A DNA stretch of 64,000 nucleotides from the NCBI GenBank assembly GCA_022711755.1, contig JAKLEA010000003.1, positions 304,167-368,166 on the forward strand, given 5' to 3'. Under the pieces are notes generated by a model that worked only from the letters and a program-made list of their open reading frames with translations, did not search any database and was not told the origin of the DNA. Below are positions 1 to 8,534 of the stretch, one piece after another (the first letter of the stretch is position 1; each line of letters begins with the position of its first letter). The translations under genes were made by a program, and so were the position numbers. The stretch comes from Planctomycetota bacterium. Lineage in GTDB: Bacteria; Planctomycetota; Brocadiia; SM23-32; JAKLEA01.

Positions 1-819
1 CATCAGGCCTGCGTAGAGAACGCCCCGATACGGCCAGCCCTCGGCGTTCATCGCATGTATAGTCTGGAGTATGATTTCCTGCTCGATCTGGGCGCTTATC
101 CGGGGCTTGAGAACCGGGGCCGGGGAATATGCGCCCATCCCGCCCGTGTTCTTCCCCGTATCGCCCTCGCCGACGCGCTTGTGATCCTGCGCCGACTCCA
201 TCATTATGATCGCCTCGCCGTCCGTGAAAGCGAGGATGCTCACCTCTTCGCCGTCAAGCCGTTCCTCGATGACGACGCGGTCGCCGGCGGAGCCGAAGGC
301 GCGATCCTTCATCACAAGATCAATGCCGTCGCAGGCTTCATCAACATTTCCGCAGACGATGACGCCCTTGCCCTTGGCCAGTCCGTCGGCCTTTACGACG
401 CAGTAGCCGTCCATCTCCTCGGCGCAGGCGCGGGCGGCGTCCACCGATTCGACAATCTGGAAGGCCGGACCGGGGATGCCGTATCTCCCGAGAACCTGTC
501 GCGCGAATGCCTTGCTGCTTTCCAGCCGGGCGGCCTGGCCGGACGGTCCGAAGATTCGCAGGCCGAGCGACTGGAAACGGTCAACGATCCCCATTGACAG
601 GGGGTCTTCAGGGCCGACCACCGTCAGGTCAATCTTCTCCGAACGCGCGAATGCGGCCAGATTCTCAACGTCCTCGGAACCAATATCCACGCATTCCGCG
701 ACCGAAGCAATGCCGGCGTTACCAGGCGCGCAGAATATTTTCTTCGTCAGCGGGGATTGGGATATTTTCCACGCGAGAGCGTGTTCGCGTCCGCCGCTGC
801 CGATAATTAAAATTCTCAT
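1..819 (-). CDS. purD: Phosphoribosylamine-glycine ligase (GAR synthetase), C-terminus cut off
   Basis: Second step of de novo purine synthesis: ATP-dependent joining of phosphoribosylamine and glycine in the cytoplasm. The gene reads leftward from an ATG at 819 and runs off the window edge after 273 codons, so about a third of the usual 420-430 residues is missing. The start gives MRILIIGSGGREHALAWK, the GARS N-domain signature, followed by the PGNAG segment and the ATP-grasp lid VVKADGLAKGKGV near residue 140. The region GDTGKNTGGMGAYSPAP, typical of the ATP-grasp core, lies near residue 230. purH lies about 8 kb away and is not in the same operon. Family assignment is firm; whether the gene is intact beyond the edge cannot be seen. 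Confidence 0.95.
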   Translation of the reverse strand, partial: MRILIIGSGGREHALAWKISQSPLTKKIFCAPGNAGIASVAECVDIGSEDVENLAAFARSEKIDLTVVGPEDPLSMGIVDRFQSLGLRIFGPSGQAARLESSKAFARQVLGRYGIPGPAFQIVESVDAARACAEEMDGYCVVKADGLAKGKGVIVCGNVDEACDGIDLVMKDRAFGSAGDRVVIEERLDGEEVSILAFTDGEAIIMMESAQDHKRVGEGDTGKNTGGMGAYSPAPVLKPRISAQIEQEIILQTIHAMNAEGWPYRGVLYAGLM

Positions 820-950
820 CCTGTTCTTCCTGTGTCGCCCGATCTCAATCCTGCGATGCGTCAAATGCCGGCGCCCGGCCAGAAACGCCGTCCACCGGGA
901 GTCTCCGATCAACGACGGGAAGCATACCACAATCTGCGTGGGAAAGGAAT

Positions 951-974
951 AAAAAGACCGGAAGGCCGGCCGGC
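951..974 (-). terminator. Rho-independent terminator after the DUF1638 gene
   Basis: Read on the minus strand this is a GC-rich hairpin (GGCCGG pairing with CCGGTC, one G-T pair, CCTT loop) followed directly by TTTTTATT. It sits about 75 nt downstream of the stop of the gene at 1047-1772 and before purD. Confidence 0.6.
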
Positions 975-1046
975 ATTACACGCCGCAATGCGCGAATCAC
1001 CGGATTATTGGAGAATTCGGACGGAATTGCTTTCCGGCCAGACTTT

Positions 1047-1772
1047 CTATTCCGCCGTAATCAGCCCGTCAACGTATATCGCCTTAACCCTTCGCCCCGG
1101 TTCGATTCTCAGGTAATCGCTCTCCGGCCACGGCCCGTCAATCAACGCCTGGATCATTCTGATGCTGCCGGGGACGATTTCGAACGTCTTGCCCTCCTTC
1201 CCGGCCTCGACCCGCGCGGCCTCCGCGTAGCCCAGATGAGTCGTTTCCGGCAGGTCAATGAAGATGCTCGTCTTGTCCCCCTCCGGAGCCTTGAGCATTT
1301 CCATGAGGTATTTCGCGTTCTCTTCGCCGTATTTCTCGACGTATTCCTGATACGTCCCGCCCAGGCCGGTCTGCTCCCTGTAGTTCGCCTCCCGCACGGT
1401 TGACGTTCCGCGCTCGCGATATCCGGCGGAGGACCACTGGGCGCTCAGGCGATTGCCGAAACATTCCTCAAACCGCGCGTGTGAGCCGAGCAGGATGCCG
1501 CAGCAGTCGTGCGCGCGGGGGACTATCAGCGGCAGTCTGTCCGCCCGCAGGCCGTTGAGAGCATTGCCGCAGATGCCGAAGCCCAGGAGCGTCGCCTCAT
1601 ACTTGGCGGGGTCAACCGCGTCAACCAGCTTCTGAAGCATGCCGCGAAGGAAGTCCACGTCGTCGTGGGAGCCTTTGGGGGTGAACTCAATATCCACGAT
1701 GTTGCGCGAGCGGGCGACACAGTGGCAGACCTCGCGATAAAAAACCTCGCAGGCGATAAGCTTCAGGCGCAT
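1047..1772 (-). CDS. DUF1638 family protein
   Basis: A 241-residue protein that matches the DUF1638 family by its N-terminus (MRLKLIACEVFYREVC), the central LLGFGICGNALNGL motif and the RAHDCCGILLGS motif. The several conserved Cys and His residues (Cys near 9, 17, 69, and the HDCC pair near 88-91) suggest metal or corrinoid chemistry. In anaerobes DUF1638 genes often sit near corrinoid-dependent methyltransferases; that is established context for the family, but no methyltransferase is present here. No signal peptide or membrane segment is visible. It is followed by a terminator-like hairpin and appears to be a single-gene unit. Function is unknown. Confidence 0.8.
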   Translation of the reverse strand: MRLKLIACEVFYREVCHCVARSRNIVDIEFTPKGSHDDVDFLRGMLQKLVDAVDPAKYEATLLGFGICGNALNGLRADRLPLIVPRAHDCCGILLGSHARFEECFGNRLSAQWSSAGYRERGTSTVREANYREQTGLGGTYQEYVEKYGEENAKYLMEMLKAPEGDKTSIFIDLPETTHLGYAEAARVEAGKEGKTFEIVPGSIRMIQALIDGPWPESDYLRIEPGRRVKAIYVDGLITAE

Positions 1773-2129
1773 TCATTTACTCCGGCGCATCGCGGGTGGA
1801 AAGACGACGTCAATGTGCGGCTTCAAGGATTATTCAGGGACGGCGTGACTCAAGTCAAGATTCATTCCGTGCTTTGACGCAGCCGCGCAAAGCGATCCTG
1901 TAATGCAGGAGGAAGTTGTTTGCCCCACGCCTGTGAAGCGCAATCGGAATTGACCCAGCGGGCTGTGAAGGCAGGCCCATGCCGCCGAATTCAAGCGCGG
2001 CGAAGCGCGTATAATCTCCTTACAGGATTTGTCTTATCCCTGGCGCGCTCGCCAGGATCGTCAACCTCGAAATAAAAACCGACGCTTTCAACCGGCAGGA
2101 TAAATGAGTCCGGACTGTGAGGAAGTTTT
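1773..2129. other. Intergenic region between divergent genes
   Basis: A 357-bp stretch without a convincing gene. The only structure I see is a perfect short hairpin at about 2039-2057 (CCTGGCG, loop CGCT or shorter, CGCCAGG) with no T-run. Both flanking genes start at its edges, so their promoters should lie here, but I cannot identify clear -35/-10 pairs. Confidence 0.5.
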
Positions 2130-4559
2130 ATGTGTGGACACGAGGGGCCAGGCTGGTTATCGTGTCGCGGCAATGAAAACGGCCTGGAAAAATGCGGCCC
2201 GGCAGGCAGAATCCGGGAGAGGAAAAGGGGACGGATGACTGCTGGAGGTCATTTACGCGCTTTTCTCGGTGGGGTAGGCGGTCGGAAGCTCTACGACGAA
2301 GGTCCCGCCGCAACCGGCAAGGCAGTATCCGAACCGTCCACTCCCCGATTGCTCATTTCTCTATTCTTCACGGCATTCGGGTTCGCGCTGTTGTCATTAT
2401 GTTTCTTCCGCGCCTTGTCGCTGTCATTCAACAGCACGGTATATTTTCTTTTCTACCTGGCTGTGGGGATGCCTGCGGGTGGATGGTGGGCGCACAAACG
2501 CAAGGGCAGCGCGCTGGAAACGTTCGCGATGGCGACGACGGCAATGTCGTTCTGCGCGTTTGCAATGCCTTTCCTTGGATGGCTTGCAAGCCACAGCCCC
2601 GACATGTTTTCCGCTTACGGAATGGGGAACAGAAGCCTGATCGTCAAACTGTGTGTATTCATAGGTTACCAGACGCTCGTGACCTTTCCCTTCTTCGCTC
2701 TATGGGGAGCGGCTGAATTCAGCGGCTACAAGACGGCGCTGGGGAACAAGACGCTCCGGGGAGGTTTTTATCTGATCTTCGTCTGGGCGCTGGTTTGCTC
2801 CCTTGTGGTCGGCCAGTGGAGCATTCCGGCGCTGGGTTGGCTGAGGACGGTCGCCCTTGTCCCTATGGCGGTCGTGATCTCCCTCTGCGCGCTCCGCAAG
2901 CCCGTATCCGTATTCGGGCAAAGGTTTGGAATCGTCGCCCAGAGCCTTGCCGCGGCGGCTCTGTTTGTTGTTGCCGGCCTGTTTGAGCAGCCATTCCAGG
3001 CATTACTGCTGCCCGAAGGAAGATCAAGGCCGGGGGACGCCCTGGCCGGACGGCATTTCCTGTTCGGGAATGAAATACTGCCACGGCCCCGTGCCAGACT
3101 CGTCCACTCCCAATGGGGCCGCTTCTGCCACTTCACAGCAATACAGGTGAACCAGCAGGTCGTCGGATACTACGACGGCGTCGCATTATGGTCCACCAGC
3201 GGCATCCCCGCCCTCTGCCGTGAGGCGTTCGACCATCTGCTGTTTTCCATGGTCCCGCCGGGCAGCAGCATCTGCATCATCGGGTCCGGAGGCGGCAAGC
3301 AAGTGACGCTGGCTCTGGAGACCAACCCGAAACGGGTTGTGGCAATCGAGGTTGTCCCGGAAGTTGTTGAGTTTTTCAAAGGGAAAGGCGCATGGGCTAA
3401 TGGAGGCGTCTACCTTGATCCTCGCGTTGAGACCGCCACCATGGACGGACGCCGGTACATGGCCGCAAGCCGCGAACGCTTCGACCTGATTGTTCTGCCC
3501 TACACTGAATCCACAGTCGCGGCATGCAAATCCTTCTTTGAGCCTGGATTTGGCCTGCACACCTTCGAATCCTTTCGCATGTTTCGCAACCACCTGAACC
3601 CAGGAGGCAGGCTGGTGATGGTAAAATCATGCGACAAGGATGAGCGCCTTGCCATGCTCTATGCCAGGACGCTCACTTTGGCCGGATTCCAGGTCGAGGC
3701 ATGGTACCAACCGATCAGAACCGGCCCTCCCGGAGTCCATGCGGACAATTTCATCCTTCTCGCCTCGGCAGGTCAACCGGGATTCGGACTGTCGTCGCTG
3801 AGCGTCCAGGCGCTGGAGGCCCAGGGATTCAGAAACCTGGGAAGTTTCACGGCATCAGCGAGCGGTCCGATCGTGCAGGACAACTCCCCGTGGATTGATG
3901 GAGTCGCCGGAAGTTTTATTGACCGTCATGGCCTCAGGCTCTGCCTCGGAATCGTCGGAGCCATCGGCATATTGTGTTGCGCCGCGATGGTTGCGCGGGC
4001 TGTGCGTCAGGCCGGCGACGCGCAAGCGCGGCTGGAGGGCGCCGGCATCGTGGTTGCGGGATTCGCGGTCGGCGTGAACTGCATATGCCTGGAAAACGGC
4101 GTCATCCTCTGGTTGCTGCCGCGCCTGAACAACCCCCTTGGAGCCTTCTTCATCGGGTCGGCGGGTTTTCTTTTCATCTGGGGTGTCTCAGGCATCGGGA
4201 TCGCGCGATGGCTCGCAATTTCATCCGCCGGCATACTGGGCGCGTTCTACATCCTGGCGTTCAAACCGGAATGGAACTCATCCGCCTCCTTCGCCTGTCT
4301 AAGCGCGCTGACGCTGGGCAGCGGAGTGTTCTTCCCCCTCCTTGCTATCCGTTATAATAAACGGCTTCTGGACCTGTTCATAGCCGACGCGCTGGGGGGC
4401 ATGGTTGGGGGGCTTGCAGCCATCTGGCTGCCCATGTTGTACGGCACAGGAGGATTCTTCGAAATGTTGCCGCTGGTCTGGCTGATAACTTTCGGCGCGG
4501 TCGTGCTGACCGTCCTGGCCGGAACCGGACGGGCGATTGTCTCCATCCGTGGTCAGTGA
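2130..4559 (+). CDS. Polytopic membrane protein with a spermidine-synthase-like methyltransferase-fold domain
   Basis: An 809-residue integral membrane protein. About seven hydrophobic segments (residues about 73-260) precede a soluble Rossmann-type domain. That domain has a SAM-binding-like glycine motif (IIGSGGGKQVTL near 383), an acidic VVAIEVVPEV strand, DGRRYMA near 437 and NPGGRLVM near 490. About seven further membrane helices follow. This matches fused spermidine-synthase-like transporters of many environmental bacteria; the substrate is not known. The catalytic segment of true aminopropyltransferases (a D-x-D/D-A-F region) reads LPYTESTVAA here, so polyamine synthesis is doubtful. 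ATG 2130 has a GAGGAAG ribosome site. ATG 2235 (35 codons in) also has AGGAAAAGGGG upstream and may be the real start. The gene converges on the PFK gene with a 2-bp gap. Confidence 0.75.
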   Translation: MCGHEGPGWLSCRGNENGLEKCGPAGRIRERKRGRMTAGGHLRAFLGGVGGRKLYDEGPAATGKAVSEPSTPRLLISLFFTAFGFALLSLCFFRALSLSFNSTVYFLFYLAVGMPAGGWWAHKRKGSALETFAMATTAMSFCAFAMPFLGWLASHSPDMFSAYGMGNRSLIVKLCVFIGYQTLVTFPFFALWGAAEFSGYKTALGNKTLRGGFYLIFVWALVCSLVVGQWSIPALGWLRTVALVPMAVVISLCALRKPVSVFGQRFGIVAQSLAAAALFVVAGLFEQPFQALLLPEGRSRPGDALAGRHFLFGNEILPRPRARLVHSQWGRFCHFTAIQVNQQVVGYYDGVALWSTSGIPALCREAFDHLLFSMVPPGSSICIIGSGGGKQVTLALETNPKRVVAIEVVPEVVEFFKGKGAWANGGVYLDPRVETATMDGRRYMAASRERFDLIVLPYTESTVAACKSFFEPGFGLHTFESFRMFRNHLNPGGRLVMVKSCDKDERLAMLYARTLTLAGFQVEAWYQPIRTGPPGVHADNFILLASAGQPGFGLSSLSVQALEAQGFRNLGSFTASASGPIVQDNSPWIDGVAGSFIDRHGLRLCLGIVGAIGILCCAAMVARAVRQAGDAQARLEGAGIVVAGFAVGVNCICLENGVILWLLPRLNNPLGAFFIGSAGFLFIWGVSGIGIARWLAISSAGILGAFYILAFKPEWNSSASFACLSALTLGSGVFFPLLAIRYNKRLLDLFIADALGGMVGGLAAIWLPMLYGTGGFFEMLPLVWLITFGAVVLTVLAGTGRAIVSIRGQ

Positions 4560-4561
4560 TC

Positions 4562-5845
4562 CTACATCTTCCCCGGCCCCGTCCACTTCGCGCATTTCTG
4601 CGCAACTATGCGCTTTTCCAGCCTGACGTAGACCGGCAATCCGTCGTCCCCGATCGTTATCGGCGCTTCGCCCTTCATCAGGGGCATGGCGTATTTCCGG
4701 AACTCGTCGGTTATGTGATTGCCGTCCTTGTTGATCCACTCGCGCGGGACCTTCTTTTCGCCGTTGGCAACGTCGCTCAGTTTCGCCAGGCCGGTCGTGC
4801 AGCCATACGTTTTCGATTCCGGGTCTCGCACGAGCGTGATCATGTAACCGCTGGTTCCCTCGGCGGCCATCTGCACGGCCTTCGCGCCGCACATGTATGC
4901 CTCCTCGACGTCTGTGAGGCTTGCGAAGTGGGCGCCGTTGCGTTGGAGCGTGCCGGGCTTGTTCGTGCGGGCCTTGATGCGGCAATCCTTCTCGACTATT
5001 CCGCGCAGGGCCTCCGCCGCGCCGCCCAGTTGCTTGTGGCCGAAGGAGTCCTGCCCGAAGTCTCCGCCGGCTTCGGCGAGGTAATTGCCCTTGTCATCCT
5101 TGACGCCCTCGCAGACGACAATGAAGACGCGTCCCAGTCTTGCGTGAACCCTTCTGACGTCATCAACTATCTTATCCCGCGTAACGGGGGCTTCGGGGAA
5201 ATAGATAAGGTGCGGCGCGTCGTCCAGCTCGCGCGCTGCCATACCGGTTGAGCCTGCGATCCAGCCCGCGTTGCGGCCCATGGCCTCCATGATCGTGCAG
5301 GTGTCATGGGTGTAGAGCGCCTCTGTGTCACGCCCGGATTCCATGACCATTGTGGCCAAGTATTTCGCCACGCTGCCGTAGCCGGGGCAGTGGTCGGTGT
5401 AGGCCAGGTCGTTGTCAATCGTCTTGGGCACGCCCATGACGATCAGTTCGTAGCCGGTCTGATTCGCCAGCTTGCTGACCTTGTCGGCGGTGTCCATGCT
5501 GTCGTTGCCGCCACAGTAGAAGAAGTAGCGGACATCGTGCGCGCGGAAGATCTCCAGGATGCGCTCGTATTCGCCGGACTTGGGGTCTTTCGAGAGTTTA
5601 TGGCGGCAACTGCCCGCGGCTGCCGCGGGGCAGACCTTCAGGCCGGCGATGGTCTGCCGGTCCTGCCCTCCAATGTCCAGGAGTTGCTCGTTCAACACTC
5701 CGAGAATGCCATTGTAGCCGGCGTAGATTTCGCGTATGCAATCCTGCCTCATGGCCTCCTGGATGACGCCGCAGAGGCTGGCATTGATGACGGTCGTCGG
5801 GCCGCCCGACTGGGCGACCACGCAGTTGCCCTTGAGTCTGCTCAT
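4562..5845 (-). CDS. pfp: Diphosphate-dependent phosphofructokinase (PFK group III type)
   Basis: Phosphorylates fructose-6-phosphate, most likely with pyrophosphate, in glycolysis/gluconeogenesis. The 427 residues begin with the diphosphate-loop VVAQSGGPTTVINAS. They then have CGGNDSMDT near residue 113, where ATP enzymes have GGDGS, and the catalytic GVPKTIDNDL near 137. The bulky Asp in place of Gly and the Lys of PKTIDND are the accepted markers of PPi use. MEAMGRNAGWIAG (substrate site) and the later acidic loops are intact, so it should be active. It starts at ATG 5845, divergent from the gene at 6125. PPi-PFK fits with the gap/pgk operon elsewhere in the window. Cosubstrate is inferred from motifs only. 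Confidence 0.9.
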   Translation of the reverse strand: MSRLKGNCVVAQSGGPTTVINASLCGVIQEAMRQDCIREIYAGYNGILGVLNEQLLDIGGQDRQTIAGLKVCPAAAAGSCRHKLSKDPKSGEYERILEIFRAHDVRYFFYCGGNDSMDTADKVSKLANQTGYELIVMGVPKTIDNDLAYTDHCPGYGSVAKYLATMVMESGRDTEALYTHDTCTIMEAMGRNAGWIAGSTGMAARELDDAPHLIYFPEAPVTRDKIVDDVRRVHARLGRVFIVVCEGVKDDKGNYLAEAGGDFGQDSFGHKQLGGAAEALRGIVEKDCRIKARTNKPGTLQRNGAHFASLTDVEEAYMCGAKAVQMAAEGTSGYMITLVRDPESKTYGCTTGLAKLSDVANGEKKVPREWINKDGNHITDEFRKYAMPLMKGEAPITIGDDGLPVYVRLEKRIVAQKCAKWTGPGKM

Positions 5846-6054
5846 GTTCCGGTTCTCCGTTTCGAGGGTAATGAGTCAATCGCCGGGGGCGGATTCTACA
5901 TTCCTGGGCGGGGCGGGGCAAGTTGATACCGCAAAGCAATTTCCGGCCCGCCGACATGCGCAGGCCCACATACATGACCGAGCGCCCATGTCGCGCGCCC
6001 GAATCATAATAAAAGACGCCACCGGATGAAGGCGACGGGCCGACAGGGAATTGA

Positions 6055-6084
6055 TTGACACGCCGTTTGCAGCGTTCCTATAAT
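6055..6084 (+). promoter_or_regulatory. Consensus sigma70-type promoter
   Basis: TTGACA at 6055-6060 and TATAAT at 6079-6084, both perfect, with an 18-bp spacer. It is placed about 40 bp upstream of ATG 6125 and should drive the small zinc-ribbon protein gene and the downstream kinase gene. Confidence 0.85.
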
Positions 6085-6124
6085 CGCCCGGCGTTAGGAA
6101 ACCACGTCTGAACAGGAGTCGGGC

Positions 6125-6625
6125 ATGGCGCTTGAAACCGAAGAACAACGCTGTCCGGCCTGCGGATCGTCAGCATCGGCCAGCTCAATAAGCTGTTCCA
6201 AGTGCGGCGCAAACATGCACACGGGCGAGACTTATCGCACGGCCATGGCGGGGCACCGGCGTCTGAAGCCAGACAAGAAGGAAATCGCCGAGAAAACCCT
6301 CCTGAATAAAGCTGCGACGCTCTGGGCGGCCGCCATTTTCATGCTCATATGCGCCGGGTTAATCCAGAAAAGGGCCACCGAAGCGGCGACAAAGGGCAAC
6401 GCTTACGAGGCGATCCGGCAGGTCGCCATTGACTACGAACGCTGCCGGCTTCTGGAAGCAGCCGGCCGCCATGAGGAAGCCGCCGAACAAGCCATGTCAA
6501 TCGAGGAAACCGGCAAAGAGGCGAAGGGAAAGATCGCCGACGACGGCAAGCCCGCGACGGCTATAATTGACAACATCCGTGTTGACGCCCAGGACCTTGC
6601 CAAACAGGCATCCGGGCAGAAATGA
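6125..6625 (+). CDS. Small zinc-ribbon membrane protein
   Basis: A 166-residue protein. Residues about 10-30 hold CPACGSSASASSISCSKCG, a double CxxC zinc ribbon. One membrane helix follows near 64-83 (LWAAAIFMLICAGLI), then a charged, helical C-terminal half rich in Ala, Glu and Lys that looks coiled-coil. By composition it is a membrane-anchored protein with a cytoplasmic zinc knuckle; no enzymatic motif is visible. It has its own strong promoter and lies 20 bp upstream of the tandem NDK gene, so they are probably cotranscribed. I do not recognise a named family. Confidence 0.75.
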   Translation: MALETEEQRCPACGSSASASSISCSKCGANMHTGETYRTAMAGHRRLKPDKKEIAEKTLLNKAATLWAAAIFMLICAGLIQKRATEAATKGNAYEAIRQVAIDYERCRLLEAAGRHEEAAEQAMSIEETGKEAKGKIADDGKPATAIIDNIRVDAQDLAKQASGQK

Positions 6626-6645
6626 CAACAGGAAAGGAATAGTTT

Positions 6646-7815
6646 GTGGCGGAAGAACTGGCATACGCGCTCATCACACCATACAGCCTTCACAAAAGCC
6701 GCACCGGCGGAATCATCGCCCGGATGCTCACGCTGCTGGAACTTGACCTTGTCGCCGTCCGCATGTACGCCCCAGGCGTTGAATTCGTCAATCGCTACTG
6801 CGCGACCATCGAGGAGCAGCCGTCCAATGATCCGCGCATAACCGGGCTTCTGACAGATTACGTGAAGAATAATTTCTCCCGCGCCAATCGCTACGGTATC
6901 TCCAATCGCGCAATGCTCCTCCTCTTCAAGGGGCAGAACGCGGTCCAACAGGTCAGCGGCGTTGTCGGATCGCTGACGCACCAGTTCCAGGGAGACACCA
7001 TCAGGGGCACCTTCGGGGACTTCGTCATCCGGGACGGCAATGTCGGTTACTTCGAGCCTGCCGTGCTGACCGCTCCGGACGCCGAGACAAACCGGAAACA
7101 ACTGCGCCTTCTGGCCGATTTTGCAGCCGGGGACGGCGGAATTGTGGAAAGCGCGGTCTCCGAAAGAACAGGCGCGGGAGCGCAGACTACGCTTGTCATC
7201 CTGAAACCGGACACCTTCCGCATGCACAGCGCCAGCGCGGGCAACATCATTGACCGGTTTGCGCGGACGGGCCTTTACATCGTCGGCGCAAAGGTCTTCA
7301 GCATGAGCGTGGCCATGGCGCGGGAGTTCTACGGCCCGGTGCGCGACGTGCTGGTCGAGAAGCTTGAAAGCCCGCTGAAGAAGAAACTCGCCGAGGTTTT
7401 CAAGGAGAACCTGCCGTTCGCCGTTCCGCAGAAGGTCCTGGACGACCTTGCCCGCAGCCTCAGAGAGGCCAACGCGAACAACGAATACGACGGAATCATA
7501 GAGTTCATGACGGGGGTTCGCCCGCGGGCCGACATGACTGAGGAAGAGGCGCGCAGGCCCGGCCGGGACAAGTGCATGGCGCTCCTTTACCACGGCCCTG
7601 ACGCCATTGCGAAGATAAGGGATAATCTGGGCGCGACCAATCCCATCCAGGCGCGCCCCGGAACGGTGCGATGGATGTACGGCTCCAACGTAATGCGCAA
7701 CGGCGCCCATGCCTCCGACAGCCCGGAGAACGCGAAGCGCGAGCGCAGAATAATAGGGCTTCTGGAGCCTGAGACCGATCCGGACGTGGCTCGGATTATC
7801 AGGGAGAATGCATGA
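6646..7815 (+). CDS. ndk: Tandem (two-domain) nucleoside-diphosphate kinase
   Basis: 389 residues made of two NDK folds. The first (residues about 5-165) has ALITPYSLHKSRTGGII, the FKGQNAVQQVSGVVGS region and IRGTFGDF, but no NxxH...S active-site motif: its expected position reads GNVGYFEPAV. The second (about 180-375) has TLVILKPDTFRMHSA, LYHGPDAIAKIRDNLGATNP and NGAHASDSPE. The phosphate-accepting His is at about residue 355. So one copy is catalytically dead and the other looks active, with long inserts between strands. Normal NDK is 135-150 residues and works as tetramers or hexamers; this protein could dimerise within the chain. The start is GTG 6646 with a GGAAAGG site 9 bp upstream. 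It equilibrates NTP pools if active. Confidence 0.85.
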   Translation: MAEELAYALITPYSLHKSRTGGIIARMLTLLELDLVAVRMYAPGVEFVNRYCATIEEQPSNDPRITGLLTDYVKNNFSRANRYGISNRAMLLLFKGQNAVQQVSGVVGSLTHQFQGDTIRGTFGDFVIRDGNVGYFEPAVLTAPDAETNRKQLRLLADFAAGDGGIVESAVSERTGAGAQTTLVILKPDTFRMHSASAGNIIDRFARTGLYIVGAKVFSMSVAMAREFYGPVRDVLVEKLESPLKKKLAEVFKENLPFAVPQKVLDDLARSLREANANNEYDGIIEFMTGVRPRADMTEEEARRPGRDKCMALLYHGPDAIAKIRDNLGATNPIQARPGTVRWMYGSNVMRNGAHASDSPENAKRERRIIGLLEPETDPDVARIIRENA

Positions 7816-7878
7816 GGATTCAGGCCCGGCAGCGGATGGCGCAACGCCGGATTGGCGCATTTGATTGAAGAAAGAATC

Positions 7879-8532
7879 ATGACAATCACAATAAAGTGTC
7901 TTCCCGTCGGCTCCTTTCAGTCGAATTGCTATATCCTCTCTGTTACAGGAGGCGCTGACGCGCTGGTCATTGACTGCGGCGGGGAGCCGGAGCAGGTTAT
8001 CGAATACCTTAAAGCTGAGAACCTTGTCCCGAGCATCCTGGTCTGCACACACGGGCACGTTGATCACATAGCCGGCAACACGGAGTTGAAGGCCGCATTT
8101 CCAGATATGCGGATCATGATTCACAGGGACGACACGGAGATGCTGCGCCGTCCCATAAAGAACCTTTCGATGTTCATGGGACGGATGATCAAGTCCCCCC
8201 CGGCCGACCGCGAGCTTCATGACGGCGACGTAATTGAGTTCGCCGGGCTGAAGATCAAAGTCCTGCACACCCCGGGGCACACCCCCGGCGGAATCTGCCT
8301 TTTCATCCCTGAAGGACCGGAAACGCCAAAACCGATCCTTTTCTCCGGCGACACGCTTTTCCAGGAATCCGTAGGCAGGACCGACTTCCCCGGCGCCAGC
8401 GAGAAAACGCTCCTGACGAGCATCGAGGAAAAGCTCAGGCCCCTGCCGCCCAACACGATCGTTCACACCGGGCACGGCCCGTCCACGACGCTTGAAAGAG
8501 AATTCCGCTCCAACCCCTTTATCAAGAGGTAG
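7879..8532 (+). CDS. Metallo-beta-lactamase-fold hydrolase, glyoxalase II-like
   Basis: A 217-residue cytoplasmic hydrolase. It opens with CLPVGSFQSNCY, typical of YcbL/glyoxalase-II-like proteins. CTHGHVDHIAG (HxHxDH) supplies the first metal ligands near residue 60, HTPGHTPGG the next His, and FSGDTLF the bridging Asp. NTIVHTGHGPST near the C-terminus gives the last His. All metal ligands are present, so a dinuclear zinc or iron thioester hydrolase activity is expected; the substrate is not known. I place the start at ATG 7879, preceded by GAAGAAAG; a TTG at 7852 would add nine residues. It lies 2 bp upstream of purH and is probably cotranscribed with it. Confidence 0.85.
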   Translation: MTITIKCLPVGSFQSNCYILSVTGGADALVIDCGGEPEQVIEYLKAENLVPSILVCTHGHVDHIAGNTELKAAFPDMRIMIHRDDTEMLRRPIKNLSMFMGRMIKSPPADRELHDGDVIEFAGLKIKVLHTPGHTPGGICLFIPEGPETPKPILFSGDTLFQESVGRTDFPGASEKTLLTSIEEKLRPLPPNTIVHTGHGPSTTLEREFRSNPFIKR

Positions 8533-8534
8533 CA

